Source: an uncultured Myxococcales bacterium
GTDB taxonomy: Bacteria > Myxococcota_A > Polyangia > Fen-1088
Direction of reading: 5' to 3'
NCBI GenBank assembly: GCA_937889515.1
Contig: CALAOV010000389.1
Span: 1 to 43,292, forward strand
DNA: 43,292 nucleotides
Shown: positions 24,517 through 32,835 of the stretch, piece by piece
Layout of the letters: the number at the start of each line of letters is the position of its first letter
How positions within the stretch are numbered: the stretch's first letter is position 1
Made by a program: the position numbers and the translations under genes
The notes under the pieces: model-generated
Told to the model about the DNA's origin: nothing
What the model saw: the letters and a program-made list of their open reading frames with translations, nothing else
The model's database searches: none

Positions 24517-24801
24517 ATGATTGCCAAGCTCGTACGTATCGCCGCATTCGGTGCCGCCATCGCCGCTTCATCCCTTGCGCTCGCCCAGGGCGCCCCGCCG
24601 ACGCCGCCCTCGGAAGGAGGGACCGGTGGCTTCGGCAAGCTGCGCGAAGCCTGTCGCACCGACGTCGAACGTCTCTGCAAGGACGTCAAGCCGGGGCACG
24701 GTCAGATTCGCGAATGCCTCGCGGCCCACCAGGCCGAGCTCTCCGACGGCTGCAAGGCCGCCATCCAGGAAGCGCGAGAACACCACCACCCGCGGCAGTG
24801 A
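24517..24801 (+). CDS. Secreted GLG1-type cysteine-rich repeat protein
   Basis: The 94-residue protein starts at an ATG preceded by GGAGG. A signal peptide (LVRIAAFGAAIAASSLALAQ) is followed by a short Gly/Pro linker and one Cys-rich repeat of the Golgi glycoprotein GLG1/Cys_rich_FGFR family: ACRTDVERLCKDVKPGHG, IRECLAAHQAELSDGCKAAI. Four Cys residues should form two disulfides. The His/Arg-rich end (EHHHPRQ) may bind metal. Bacterial members are small periplasmic proteins of unknown role. The receiver gene starts nine bases after its stop, so the two may be co-transcribed. Confidence 0.88.
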   Translation: MIAKLVRIAAFGAAIAASSLALAQGAPPTPPSEGGTGGFGKLREACRTDVERLCKDVKPGHGQIRECLAAHQAELSDGCKAAIQEAREHHHPRQ

Positions 24802-24810
24802 GGGGGGGCC

Positions 24811-25275
24811 ATGGGCACGACCCTCTTCCCCGATTCGATGCTGGGGGCGCCGCTTGGCGCTCTGCACACCGACGTGCTGCTGGTCGAAGACGACGATCTG
24901 GTCCGCTACGGACTAAAACGCTTGCTGGCCACCGACGGCCGGGTCTGCGTGGCTCTCGCCTCGGCCGAAGAGGCCCAACAGCTCCTCGTTCTGCACGAGC
25001 CGGCCCTGGTGGTCACCGATTTCAACCTTTCGGGACGATGGAGTGGAATCGATCTACTCACCTGGATGTGGCGGAGCCCGCGCCTGCGCCACGTTCCCAT
25101 GCTGCTCATGACCGGCGCCGATCCGGCCAAGGTGCGCCCTCTGCTCGACGCGGTCGGGCTGGGGCACGTCGGCATCCTGGCCAAGCCGTTCGAGGGAAGC
25201 GAGCTCCGCAAGACGCTGGCGCAATTGGCGGCCGCACGCGCCATCCACCGCGCCGGACGAGGGCAGGAACCGTAA
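24811..25275 (+). CDS. Single-domain response regulator (CheY-like receiver)
   Basis: The 154-residue protein is a receiver domain with a 20-residue N-terminal extension. Key residues are all present: acidic pocket Glu26-Asp27 (VLLVEDDDLV), phosphorylation site Asp70 (VVTDFNLSG), Thr101 (LLMTG) and Lys125 (LAKPFEG). There is no output domain, so it acts by protein contact, perhaps in a phosphorelay. No kinase gene is adjacent; the nearest is at 27220. The ATG follows a G-rich stretch (GAGGGGGGG). It converges with the gene at 25313. Confidence 0.88.
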   Translation: MGTTLFPDSMLGAPLGALHTDVLLVEDDDLVRYGLKRLLATDGRVCVALASAEEAQQLLVLHEPALVVTDFNLSGRWSGIDLLTWMWRSPRLRHVPMLLMTGADPAKVRPLLDAVGLGHVGILAKPFEGSELRKTLAQLAAARAIHRAGRGQEP

Positions 25276-25312
25276 GGCCCCCGTCCGGCGGATGGGTGCT
25301 GTTCGTCGGCGA

Positions 25313-26956
25313 CTATTCGTTGACGAACGAAACGTCGCTGATGGTGAAGCTCGCCGTGCAGGGTGCGGTCACCCCGTCGGTCGGCACGCCGAGCGTCCAG
25401 CCCACGTCGTTGAGCGCCTTCGCGTCCACCACGGCGTCCGGGGTGCCTCCCGCCAGATCCGAGAAGCGTACGATGTTCGGGCCGGTGGCGAGCGGCATCG
25501 AGAAAGGCGAGACGCAGGAGGTCGCCGTGCAGGCACCGAAAGGCCCGTTGGCGACCGCGTTGTCCTCGCTGGAGACCACGAACACGTTGAGCGAGCAGGT
25601 GCCGAGATTTCCGGTGACCGTGAACTTCACGGCGTCGAAAGCCGACGCGTCCAGGCAGGCCGGTGCCGAGAAGAAGAGCCCGAATCCCGAGAAGGCGTTG
25701 AACGGATCCACCGACGTCCCCGGCGTGGCGGACACCTGGACGGACTGCAGTGAGCCGTCCGATCCGATCGTGGAGGCCACCGTGGGAGGCGTCAGGCCGG
25801 GCGCCGCGAAGGTGAAGGTTCCGCCGACCGGGCTGGCGGTCGACCCGGTGATGAGCGCGGTCGTGGGCGCCGAGCCCATGCACGCCTGCGGCGGCGGCGC
25901 GCCACCGCCCGCTCCACCGTGGCCTCCGCTCATGCCGCCACCGCCACCCGCGTCGTTCACGAAGGTCACGTCGGTCACCGCGAAATTCGCCGAGCAGACA
26001 CTGACGCCGTCGGTCGGCCCGCTCAGGTTCCACTGCACACCGGTGAGCGCGTGCGCATCGACCGCCGTCAGGGGGCTACCGCCGAACACGTCGGCGAAGT
26101 GGACAACGGTGGTGCCGGTCCCGATCGGATTGGACGAGGGCGGGAAGCAGTTCCCACCCAGCGTGCACGAGCCAAAGCTCGGATCGTCGGTGACGCTGTT
26201 GTCCTCGCTGAACTGAGTCGCGAAGGTCAGCGAACAGTTACCGAGACTGCCCGTGATGGTGAATTGAATTCCGGTGTAGGCCGAGGCGTCGACGCACATG
26301 TCGAAGCCCAGACCGAAGCCGGAGAAGTCATTGGCGGGATCGGTCGTCAGACCCGGGTTCGCCGCCACCTGGAGCGCCTGACCCGTGGAGCCCGCCGGCG
26401 CCGGCGCCAGCGAGAGCACCGGGGCCGTCAGGCCCGTCGCCGCGTAGGTGAACGACCCGCCCCCGATGCTCGGTTGCGTGCCGAAGGAGATGCCCGACGT
26501 CCCGACCACCGCATCGGAGAAGTCGGTAATGAGCGCGCTGGCGGGTGGCGTCCCGCTGCAGACCATCGGCGCAGAGCCGCCGGCGCCGCCCGAGCCGCCG
26601 GTCATTCCACCGCTGCCACCGGCGCCACGGCTGCCACCGTGGCCCCCGGTCTGTCCGCCGGAACCACCGGCGCCCTTGCTGCCGCCGCTGCCACTGCAGA
26701 CCTTACCGGGTCCGCCATGTCCTCGAAACCCGTGACCGCCGGGAATCCCGTGGGCGCCGAAGCTGAATCCGTTGCGTTCGCCGAAGCGCGAGAACCCGCG
26801 ATCGCCCGGCCGTCCGTGCTCCGGGCCTCCGTGACCCGGCAGCGCAAAGGCCAGCGTCTCGGAAGACGGTGGGCCGCCACCTCCGCAGCCCGCGAGTGAT
26901 CCGACTGTGAGCAGACCCAACACCCCCGAAAGCGTCCGATTCGACATCCCGACCAT
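25313..26956 (-). CDS. Lipoprotein with two tandem carbohydrate-binding-like domains
   Basis: The 547-residue product has a lipoprotein signal (LLTVGSLAGC, Cys24). A Gly/His-rich low-complexity region (about 35-130), including HGGPEHGRPGDRGF, is followed by two copies of one domain of about 190 residues (about 132-335 and 355-547). Each copy has ALITxF/ALITGS near its start, SGFGLxF, DASAxxxxxFTxTGxLGxCSL and ends with TDVTFVND or SDVSFVNE. The pattern resembles galactose-binding-like beta-sandwiches of CBM11 or CIA30 type. A second Gly-rich linker separates the copies. A sugar-binding surface protein fits the plant-polymer context; no enzyme domain is present. Confidence 0.75.
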   Translation of the reverse strand: MVGMSNRTLSGVLGLLTVGSLAGCGGGGPPSSETLAFALPGHGGPEHGRPGDRGFSRFGERNGFSFGAHGIPGGHGFRGHGGPGKVCSGSGGSKGAGGSGGQTGGHGGSRGAGGSGGMTGGSGGAGGSAPMVCSGTPPASALITDFSDAVVGTSGISFGTQPSIGGGSFTYAATGLTAPVLSLAPAPAGSTGQALQVAANPGLTTDPANDFSGFGLGFDMCVDASAYTGIQFTITGSLGNCSLTFATQFSEDNSVTDDPSFGSCTLGGNCFPPSSNPIGTGTTVVHFADVFGGSPLTAVDAHALTGVQWNLSGPTDGVSVCSANFAVTDVTFVNDAGGGGGMSGGHGGAGGGAPPPQACMGSAPTTALITGSTASPVGGTFTFAAPGLTPPTVASTIGSDGSLQSVQVSATPGTSVDPFNAFSGFGLFFSAPACLDASAFDAVKFTVTGNLGTCSLNVFVVSSEDNAVANGPFGACTATSCVSPFSMPLATGPNIVRFSDLAGGTPDAVVDAKALNDVGWTLGVPTDGVTAPCTASFTISDVSFVNE

Positions 26957-27090
26957 GATTGTTCTCCCCCTGTTAGTTTGACCAGACCACCTGCCCAGCC
27001 GTACGCAACGGCCATGCCAGCGACACTAGAACGCGCTCCGAGCCGTTTCTTCGATTGCGACCCGCGCCGGCCGCCCAAAAGGCGCCCGCC

Positions 27091-27130
27091 CTGTGCAACG
27101 AATGCCCGCGAAGCGCAAGGAATTGCACAG
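27091..27130. repeat. Inverted repeat upstream of the histidine kinase gene
   Basis: CTGTGCAA (27091-27098) and TTGCACAG (27123-27130) are perfect 8-base inverted arms with a 24-base gap, in the 263-base divergent region between 26956 and 27220. It could be a regulator site; nothing else in that region stands out. Confidence 0.5.
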
Positions 27131-27219
27131 ATCCGGGCAGAAGCCCAGTCGATAAGACCCGCCCGGTTGGGCACGAGGGTTGCTAAGTACGCGGGCATGG
27201 CGTGTATTCTCCATTTGCG

Positions 27220-28722
27220 ATGAGCACCCAGGACTGGATCAACCTGATCGCCTGCGTGGGGGAGCTCGCGGTAGCGGCTCTGGTGGCCCTGCGTGCGCTG
27301 GGCGGCCCGCTGGCGACGCCGCTCATCTTCGTCAGCGTCGACTTCTTCACCTGGAACTTCGCGCAGCTGGCGTTCCATCGCTCCGGCCTCGTCGCGTGGC
27401 ATCTGCTCGACATGGTGGCCTCACCGCTGGCCACGGCGCTGGCCTTCCACTTCTTGATGCGGTTTCTCGGCCGATCCCGCCAGCTCGGGTGGGCGCTCCT
27501 CCTGATCTATCTGTACTACGGCGGGCTGGCGGCCATCGCGGCCTGCGGCTGGGTCTCCCCCGGGGCGCGGGCGCTCGCGCTCTCGAACGGATGGAGCTGG
27601 GCCTGGCTGGCCGGCCTGCTGCCCCTCTCCGGCCTGGCGGTCGGACTCCTGGTCTGGCACCTCCGACGGGTCGGGAACGTCGAGGAGGCAAACCGCACCT
27701 GGCTCTTGCTGGCGGCGGTGACCGTCATCTCGCCGCTGGCGTCGACCGAGCTGTGGGCCGATCTCGGATTCCCCGTGCCGCGCCTGGGCAGCGTGGGGAT
27801 CATCTCTTTCACGGCGATCCTGATGGTGGCGGCGCTGCGGTTCCGGCTGTTCGACCGGGCGCTGTCCCCCTCGACGGTGCTGTCGGCGACGGTTCTGGCG
27901 GCGGTCGGCGGGATCGCCTACCTGACGGTGTTCCATCTGGCCGGGACCAACACCGCGCTGCTGGTGCTGGGAACGCTGATCGTGACCCTGACGCTCCTCT
28001 CCGCCGCGCGGCTCATCATCGGGGCGATTATTGCGCGTCGCGACCAAACGGTGCGGCTGGCGACGCTGGGGAAGATGGCGGCGCAGATGGGGCACGATCT
28101 CAAGAACCCGCTGGCCGCCTTGAAAGGGGCCGCGCAGTTTCTGCGCGAGGAGAGGTTGCAGGGGCGCTCGATCGACGATCGGACGGAGTTCCTCGACCTC
28201 CTGGTGGCCCAGATCGATAGGCTGGAGAGCGCCATCGACAAGTACCAGAGGCTGGGCAAGATCCAGCCGATGCGGGCGCCCGTGCAACTCAACGATCTGG
28301 TCCGCAGCCTGGTGATGCTGCAGAAGCTCGGCAACCGCGAGAGGATCGCGGTGGGGGCGGATCTGGCGGCCGACCTGCCCGAGTGTCGCGTCGATCGCGA
28401 TCTGGTCGTCCGGGCGCTGGAGAACCTGCTCCAGAACGCCTTCGAGGCCTCGCCCGATACCTCGGCGGTGAAGGTCCGGACCACCCGGAGCCATACCCGC
28501 CAGACGCCCGGCGTGATGGTGGCCGTCGAGGACGCGGGCATGGGAATGAGCGCCCGGATCCGCGAGCGGGCGCTGGACGACTTCTTCACCACCAAGCCCA
28601 ACGGCAGCGGACTGGGTCTGGCGTTCGTGCGGCGGGTGGCCGAGGCGCACGGCGGCGAGGTGTCGCTCACCAGCAAAGAGGGCACCGGGACGACGGTGCG
28701 CCTGTTCCTCCCCCTGGAATGA
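27220..28722 (+). CDS. Membrane-bound sensor histidine kinase
   Basis: The N-terminal 270 or so residues of this 500-residue protein are strongly hydrophobic, with about seven or eight transmembrane segments (for example WALLLIYLYYGGLAAIAACG and LLVLGTLIVTLTLLSAARLI), and no PAS or periplasmic domain. The kinase core follows: His292 in MGHDLKNPLAALKG, the N-box LENLLQNAFEAS, G1 VEDAGMGM, the F-box DDFFTTKPNG, and G2 SGLGLAFVRR. It should sense a signal within the membrane and pass phosphate to the NtrC-type regulator, whose gene overlaps it by ATGA. The ATG at 27220 is chosen over a GTG at 27202; neither has a good ribosome binding site. Confidence 0.93.
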   Translation: MSTQDWINLIACVGELAVAALVALRALGGPLATPLIFVSVDFFTWNFAQLAFHRSGLVAWHLLDMVASPLATALAFHFLMRFLGRSRQLGWALLLIYLYYGGLAAIAACGWVSPGARALALSNGWSWAWLAGLLPLSGLAVGLLVWHLRRVGNVEEANRTWLLLAAVTVISPLASTELWADLGFPVPRLGSVGIISFTAILMVAALRFRLFDRALSPSTVLSATVLAAVGGIAYLTVFHLAGTNTALLVLGTLIVTLTLLSAARLIIGAIIARRDQTVRLATLGKMAAQMGHDLKNPLAALKGAAQFLREERLQGRSIDDRTEFLDLLVAQIDRLESAIDKYQRLGKIQPMRAPVQLNDLVRSLVMLQKLGNRERIAVGADLAADLPECRVDRDLVVRALENLLQNAFEASPDTSAVKVRTTRSHTRQTPGVMVAVEDAGMGMSARIRERALDDFFTTKPNGSGLGLAFVRRVAEAHGGEVSLTSKEGTGTTVRLFLPLE

Positions 28723-30101
28723 CCATGCCGGCCGCGAGCGCAAACGTACTGGTGGTCGACGACGATCCCGCCGTGGGCCGGGTCCTGGCGGCTTTGCTCG
28801 GACAGGGGGGCGTCGCCTGCCAGCACGTCCTCGACGCGAAAAGGGCCATCGAGATCCTGCGCGAAAAGCCGGTCGACGTGGTGGTCACCGATCTCCGGAT
28901 GCCGGCGATGGACGGGGTGGAGCTGCTGGAGGAGATCGTCGACCGGTGGCCGGAGATCCCGGTCATCCTGATGACCGCCCACGGCACCGTGGAGGTCGCC
29001 GTCGAAGCGATGAAGAAGGGCGCGGCCGATTTCGTGCTCAAGCCCTTCGACCGGGAAGAGATCCTGTTCACGATCAGCAAGCAGATCGCGGCCGCCCGCC
29101 ACGACGATCGCCCGCCCGCCCCCGAGGCCAAGGGCGACGCGATGGTGAGCAGCTCGCCCAACATGCGCGAGGTGCAGGACATGATTCGCCGGGCCGCGGG
29201 CGGCATCGCGACGGTGCTCATCCGGGGCGAAAACGGCACCGGCAAGGACGTGGCCGCGCGGGCCATCCACAAGAGCGGTCCGCGGCGCGACGGTCCCTTC
29301 GTGCGTGTGCAGTGCGCGGCCTTCCCGGACACGCTCATCGAGAGCGAGCTGTTCGGATACGAGAAGGGCTCGCACTCGGCGGCGGCCTCGCGAAAACCGG
29401 GGCGGGTCGACCTGGCCGAAGGCGGAACCCTGTTCCTCGACGAGATCGGCGATGTCCAGCCGGTCGTCCAGGCCAAGCTGCTGCGGCTGCTGCAGGAACG
29501 CGAGTACGAGCGGCTGGGGGGGACGCAGACCCTGAAATCGACCGCCCGGTTCATCGCGGCCACCCACCAGCCACTCGAAGAGCTGATCAAGAAGGGGGCG
29601 TTCCGCGAGGATCTCTTCTATCGCCTCAACGTGTTGCCGATCTGGATCCCGCCCTTGCGCGAGCGGCCCGAGGACGTCGAACCGCTGGCGGTGCGCTTCT
29701 GCCGCGAGGCGGGCGCGGCCAACGGCCGGGGGGCGCTGGAGATCTCGCCGCAAGCGTTGGCGTTGCTGACGCATCAACCCTGGCCGGGCAACGTCCGGCA
29801 GCTCCAGAATTTCGTCGAGCGGCTGGTGGTGATGTCGGACGGCGATCGATTGACTGCCGCCGACGTCGCGCGCGAGCTGGATCGCAAGTCGCCGATCGCG
29901 GCGCCACCCGACGAGCCGCGCGGCGGGGGCGGCGGGAAAACGCCGTCCGGGACGCTGCACGCCAGTCGTCAAGATGCGGAGCGGGAAGCCATCAAGACGG
30001 CGCTGGAGCGGTCCGCGAACAACAAGTCTCTGGCCGCGCGGTTGCTCAACATCAGCCGCCGCACGCTGTACTACAAGCTCGTCGATCATGGGCTGCTCTA
30101 G
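28719..30101 (+). CDS. NtrC-family response regulator with atypical GAFTGA loop
   Basis: The 460-residue protein has a receiver domain (Asp58 in VVTDLRMPAMDG; Lys108 in LKPF), an AAA+ ATPase domain (about 145-370) and a Fis-type helix-turn-helix (about 418-458). Walker A is GENGTGKD, Walker B is GGTLFLDEIGD, and FREDLFYRLNV carries the arginine fingers. The sigma54-contacting loop, normally GAFTGA, reads GSHSAA (217-222), with the key Phe and Thr lost. Such variants usually cannot open sigma54 promoters. Yet a good sigma54 promoter lies 30 bases downstream. It is translated together with its kinase. It may act as an unusual activator, or as a sigma54-independent regulator. Confidence 0.93.
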   Translation: MTMPAASANVLVVDDDPAVGRVLAALLGQGGVACQHVLDAKRAIEILREKPVDVVVTDLRMPAMDGVELLEEIVDRWPEIPVILMTAHGTVEVAVEAMKKGAADFVLKPFDREEILFTISKQIAAARHDDRPPAPEAKGDAMVSSSPNMREVQDMIRRAAGGIATVLIRGENGTGKDVAARAIHKSGPRRDGPFVRVQCAAFPDTLIESELFGYEKGSHSAAASRKPGRVDLAEGGTLFLDEIGDVQPVVQAKLLRLLQEREYERLGGTQTLKSTARFIAATHQPLEELIKKGAFREDLFYRLNVLPIWIPPLRERPEDVEPLAVRFCREAGAANGRGALEISPQALALLTHQPWPGNVRQLQNFVERLVVMSDGDRLTAADVARELDRKSPIAAPPDEPRGGGGGKTPSGTLHASRQDAEREAIKTALERSANNKSLAARLLNISRRTLYYKLVDHGLL

Positions 30102-30130
30102 CCGGTGAGCGCCGGCTCACATCTCGGCCG

Positions 30131-30147
30131 CTGGCACGGGGGCTGCA
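30131..30147 (+). promoter_or_regulatory. Sigma54 (-24/-12) promoter
   Basis: CTGGCACG-N4-CTGCA matches the sigma54 consensus YTGGCACG-N4-TTGCW with one mismatch; the GG and GC pairs are ten bases apart, as required. The predicted start of transcription is about 30158, three bases before the ATG of the next gene. An inverted repeat (TGAGC/GCTCA, 30107-30120) lies just upstream. Confidence 0.75.
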
Positions 30148-30160
30148 AGACCTGGGGACC

Positions 30161-31078
30161 ATGAACTCAAAAATGAAGACTATCTTTCGTGCCAACCCAT
30201 CTTTCTCGATCCCGTGGCTTCTCTTGGCCGTCGTGTCGACGGCGATCTCGGCGGGCGGAGCCCGCGCCCAAACGGTTTCGGTCGCACCGCCGGAGCCGGT
30301 CGCACCGCCCACGCCGGTACCCCCTCCGGCGGCCGTCGCACCGCTGGCGCCGGTCGCACCGCCGACGCCCATCGCCCCGCCGGTCGCCGCGGAACCGCCC
30401 GCAGCTGCCGTGGCGAGCGATCCGAACATCGATCGCGGCCTCCTTCAGCCGACCGCGATGACCCAGCCGCGCGGGAGCTTCACCTACAACAACTACGAAC
30501 TGCTCCTTCACGGGCTCACCTACGGGGTGACCGACAACCTGCAGGTCAGCCTCACGGTCCTCTCGCCCATCACCAAGGACATTCCGTTCGTCGGGATCGC
30601 GGCCGTCAAATGGCGCTTCCAGGCCGCCGACCGGTTGCACCTCGCGCTGCAGGGCTCGCTCCTGTATGCGACCGACTTGAGCAGCGGCAATTCGGGCAGC
30701 GTCTTCAGCTTTGGCGCGGGCGCCTACGCCAGCATCTGCCTGCGTGACGACTGCTCGTCGTTGCTGACGGCCACCCTCAACTACCAGCTGGGATGGTCGG
30801 ACCAAGGGACCGGCGACGCGCACATCTTTCTCTACGGCGGCTCGGTGATTCACCGGGTGTCCGAACACGTCAAGCTGCTGGTGGAGGTCACCTCCGCCGC
30901 GGCCCAGGCCGGCTCGTCCTCGACCGAGAACATCCCTGGCTTCCTGCTCACCTACGGGGTCCGGTTCTTCACCGGCAGCCTCGCCGGCGACATCGCCTTC
31001 GTCAAACCGGTCGGAGACACCGGCGACGACGGCCTGCTGCTGGGGATCCCCTTCGTCAGCATCTCCTATCGCTGGTAA
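30161..31078 (+). CDS. Putative outer-membrane beta-barrel protein behind a sigma54 promoter
   Basis: The 305-residue protein has a signal peptide (IPWLLLAVVSTAISAGGARA), a Pro/Ala/Val-rich linker made of repeats like VAPPTPVPP (about 37-85), and then a barrel-like region with alternating residues (SFTYNNYELLLHGLTYGVTD, VSLTVLSPITKDIPFVG) that ends SISYRW, with a terminal aromatic residue. It resembles uncharacterised myxobacterial outer-membrane proteins. The ATG at 30161 would leave almost no leader behind the sigma54 promoter; an ATG at 30173 would leave about 15 bases. It is likely the direct target of the kinase/regulator pair just upstream. Confidence 0.8.
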   Translation: MNSKMKTIFRANPSFSIPWLLLAVVSTAISAGGARAQTVSVAPPEPVAPPTPVPPPAAVAPLAPVAPPTPIAPPVAAEPPAAAVASDPNIDRGLLQPTAMTQPRGSFTYNNYELLLHGLTYGVTDNLQVSLTVLSPITKDIPFVGIAAVKWRFQAADRLHLALQGSLLYATDLSSGNSGSVFSFGAGAYASICLRDDCSSLLTATLNYQLGWSDQGTGDAHIFLYGGSVIHRVSEHVKLLVEVTSAAAQAGSSSTENIPGFLLTYGVRFFTGSLAGDIAFVKPVGDTGDDGLLLGIPFVSISYRW

Positions 31079-31090
31079 CGCGTCGGCGCC

Positions 31091-32005
31091 TCAGATCTGG
31101 AGGCCGACCAGGAAGCCCGGGTACACCCGCACGGTCGTTCCACCACTACGGGAGACGCTCTCGGGAAGTCCCAGGCCGAGGTCCGCGTCGCGACCATTTA
31201 TGCCCCAGGCGACGTTGGCACCGGCCCCGACCAGAAGGGTCATCCGTTGCATCAACCGGATGCCGGCCTGGACCCGCAGCGAGGCGATCTCCGGCGCCGT
31301 GTCCCAGTTGTCCAAGGTGGATCGCAGCTCGAAATTGCTCGCCTCGAGCTCGACGTACGTGAGGCGCCCCAGCTCAAGTGGAAAGCGCCAGCCGACGCCG
31401 AGTCCCATCGCCCATCGCCGGTCGCCGCGCACGAAATGCTCGGGTCCTGGAGCCAGATCGTCGCCGGGCTGATAGCCGAGCGCGATGAGCGTGTAGAGGT
31501 GCCGGCCACCCAGCTTGAGACCGAGGTTGGAGAGCAAGAGGTCGGTCGAGAACAGCGATACGTCGTGAATCCCGTTGCCGATCAGATTCAGCAGCGCGAA
31601 CGATTCGCCGTCGTCGCGGCTGGCGATGTTGACCACGCCGAGCGCGAACCCCTGGGTGCGGCGCCCGATATTGACGACGCCCAGCCGGAACGACCGCGCG
31701 TCCTCGTCGTAGTTCACCACGCCGAGCTGCAGGCCATCCGACCGCCCGGCGATGTTGATGGGGGCGATCTGCGCCCCGGTGAAGCTCTCGGCGACGTTGA
31801 CGCCGCCCGCGAGCTGCGCGCCCCGCCCGGTCCGTGCCAGGTTCACGCCCCCCGCGGCCTGGAGTCCCCGCATCTCGCTGCCGACCGCATTCACGCCCGC
31901 CGCCTGGAGGCCGTGCATCCTTCCGGTCACCAGGTTCGCCCCGCTCGAGAACTGTGCACCCCGTCCGTCGCCCCGGACGATGTTGGCGCCCGCCGCCGCC
32001 TGCAT
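31091..32005 (-). pseudogene. 5'-truncated LA_2272-type repeat surface protein
   Basis: The frame (304 residues) opens directly inside a repeat region: units of about 17-18 residues such as LQAAGGVNLARTGRGAQLAG and LGVVNIGRRTQGFALGVVNI, as in the LA_2272 surface-repeat family, followed by a C-terminal barrel-like part (about 165-304). No signal peptide and no ribosome binding site precede the first ATG, and the repeat frame continues upstream of it (RDLHG) up to about 32020, where it meets a sigma-factor fragment in another frame. The N-terminal part, with export signal, is therefore missing, and the gene is probably dead or silent. The opposite-strand frame is a shadow. Confidence 0.65.
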
Positions 32006-32019
32006 ACCGTGCAGGTCGC

Positions 32020-32150
32020 GCGTCCTCCGCCTTGGCGTCGTTGCGCAGCAGGGTGCGACAGCGCCTCAGCACCATCGGCCCGTACCGCAAGTAGTGCCCT
32101 TCGACGTCGAGTGCCAAGCGCTTTCGCCCTCCCTCATACCCCCGAAACAC
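32020..32150 (-). pseudogene. N-terminal fragment of an ECF sigma factor
   Basis: From a GTG at 32150 or a TTG at about 32114, the frame encodes LDVEGHYLRYGPMVLRRCR then TLLRNDAKAEDA. This is the start of region 2 of ECF sigma factors (normally followed by MQDVFV). At AEDA the homology stops and the sequence passes in another frame into the LA_2272-type repeat gene. Only about 35-43 residues remain, so no function is expected. It marks a deletion that removed most of one sigma gene and the 5' part of its neighbour. Confidence 0.6.
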
Positions 32151-32370
32151 CGGCCCCGGGCCAAAGTGTCACCGGAGAATCTCGAATCGCGAGCGCGAGC
32201 GACCGGGCACGCGGTGTCAGGCAGGCAACGCGTCCGGCAGCCGTTCGCCAAGGCGACAAACACCGGGGCCGGATTCCCCCTGGACGCCCGTTTCTCCGGC
32301 CGAGAACGATTCGATCGACGGTGGCATCCGCGATGCAACTTCACGAGTCGACCTAGAAGGAGGTCTTGCC

Positions 32371-32826
32371 ATGAACCATGCAACACAGTCCCACCATTCG
32401 GTCGTCAGTGAGCTTCGTCTCATCGAGCAAGAGACGTCGCTGCGGATTCTGCTCGCCGAAGACGACGGCGAGATGCGCAGGCTGCTCGCGCTGGTCCTGC
32501 GTCGCGACGGCCACCAGGTCGTCGAGGCCCGGGATGGAGGCGAGCTCCTGGAGGCGCTCGCCTGGACCTTGATCGAACCGGGCCGCCAGGATTTCGACCT
32601 GGTGATGTGCGAGCAATCGCTGCCCGGCGTTCCCGGCCTGACGGTCCTCGAAGGGCTCCGCGCCCGGGACCGCACCACGCCCTTCATCCTGATCACCGGC
32701 AACGCCGGAATCGCCGCCCGGGCGCGCCGTCTGGACGCCTTCGTCCTCGGTCGCCCCTTCGACGTCCGGGCCATCCGGAGCGTCATTCGCGAATCCGCCG
32801 ACACGAGGGCGCCCGCGAATGATTAA
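32371..32826 (+). CDS. Pseudo-receiver (response-regulator-like) protein
   Basis: A strong AGAAGGAGG site precedes the ATG at 32371. The 151-residue protein has the receiver fold: acidic pocket in ILLAEDDGEM, beta3 in DFDLVMCEQSLPG, Thr109 in FILITG, and a final LGRPFD. The phosphorylated Asp is replaced by Glu81, and the invariant Lys before Pro-Phe is Arg128. Glu at this place can mimic the phosphorylated state, so this domain may be locked active or act as a scaffold without phosphate transfer. No output domain is present. It is followed nine bases later by the RibD-type gene. Confidence 0.85.
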   Translation: MNHATQSHHSVVSELRLIEQETSLRILLAEDDGEMRRLLALVLRRDGHQVVEARDGGELLEALAWTLIEPGRQDFDLVMCEQSLPGVPGLTVLEGLRARDRTTPFILITGNAGIAARARRLDAFVLGRPFDVRAIRSVIRESADTRAPAND

Positions 32827-32835
32827 ACTCGCGGG

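Noticed and set aside
27918..30089. A 723-codon open frame on the minus strand
   Set aside because: It is antisense to the kinase and NtrC-type genes, whose motifs are unmistakable.
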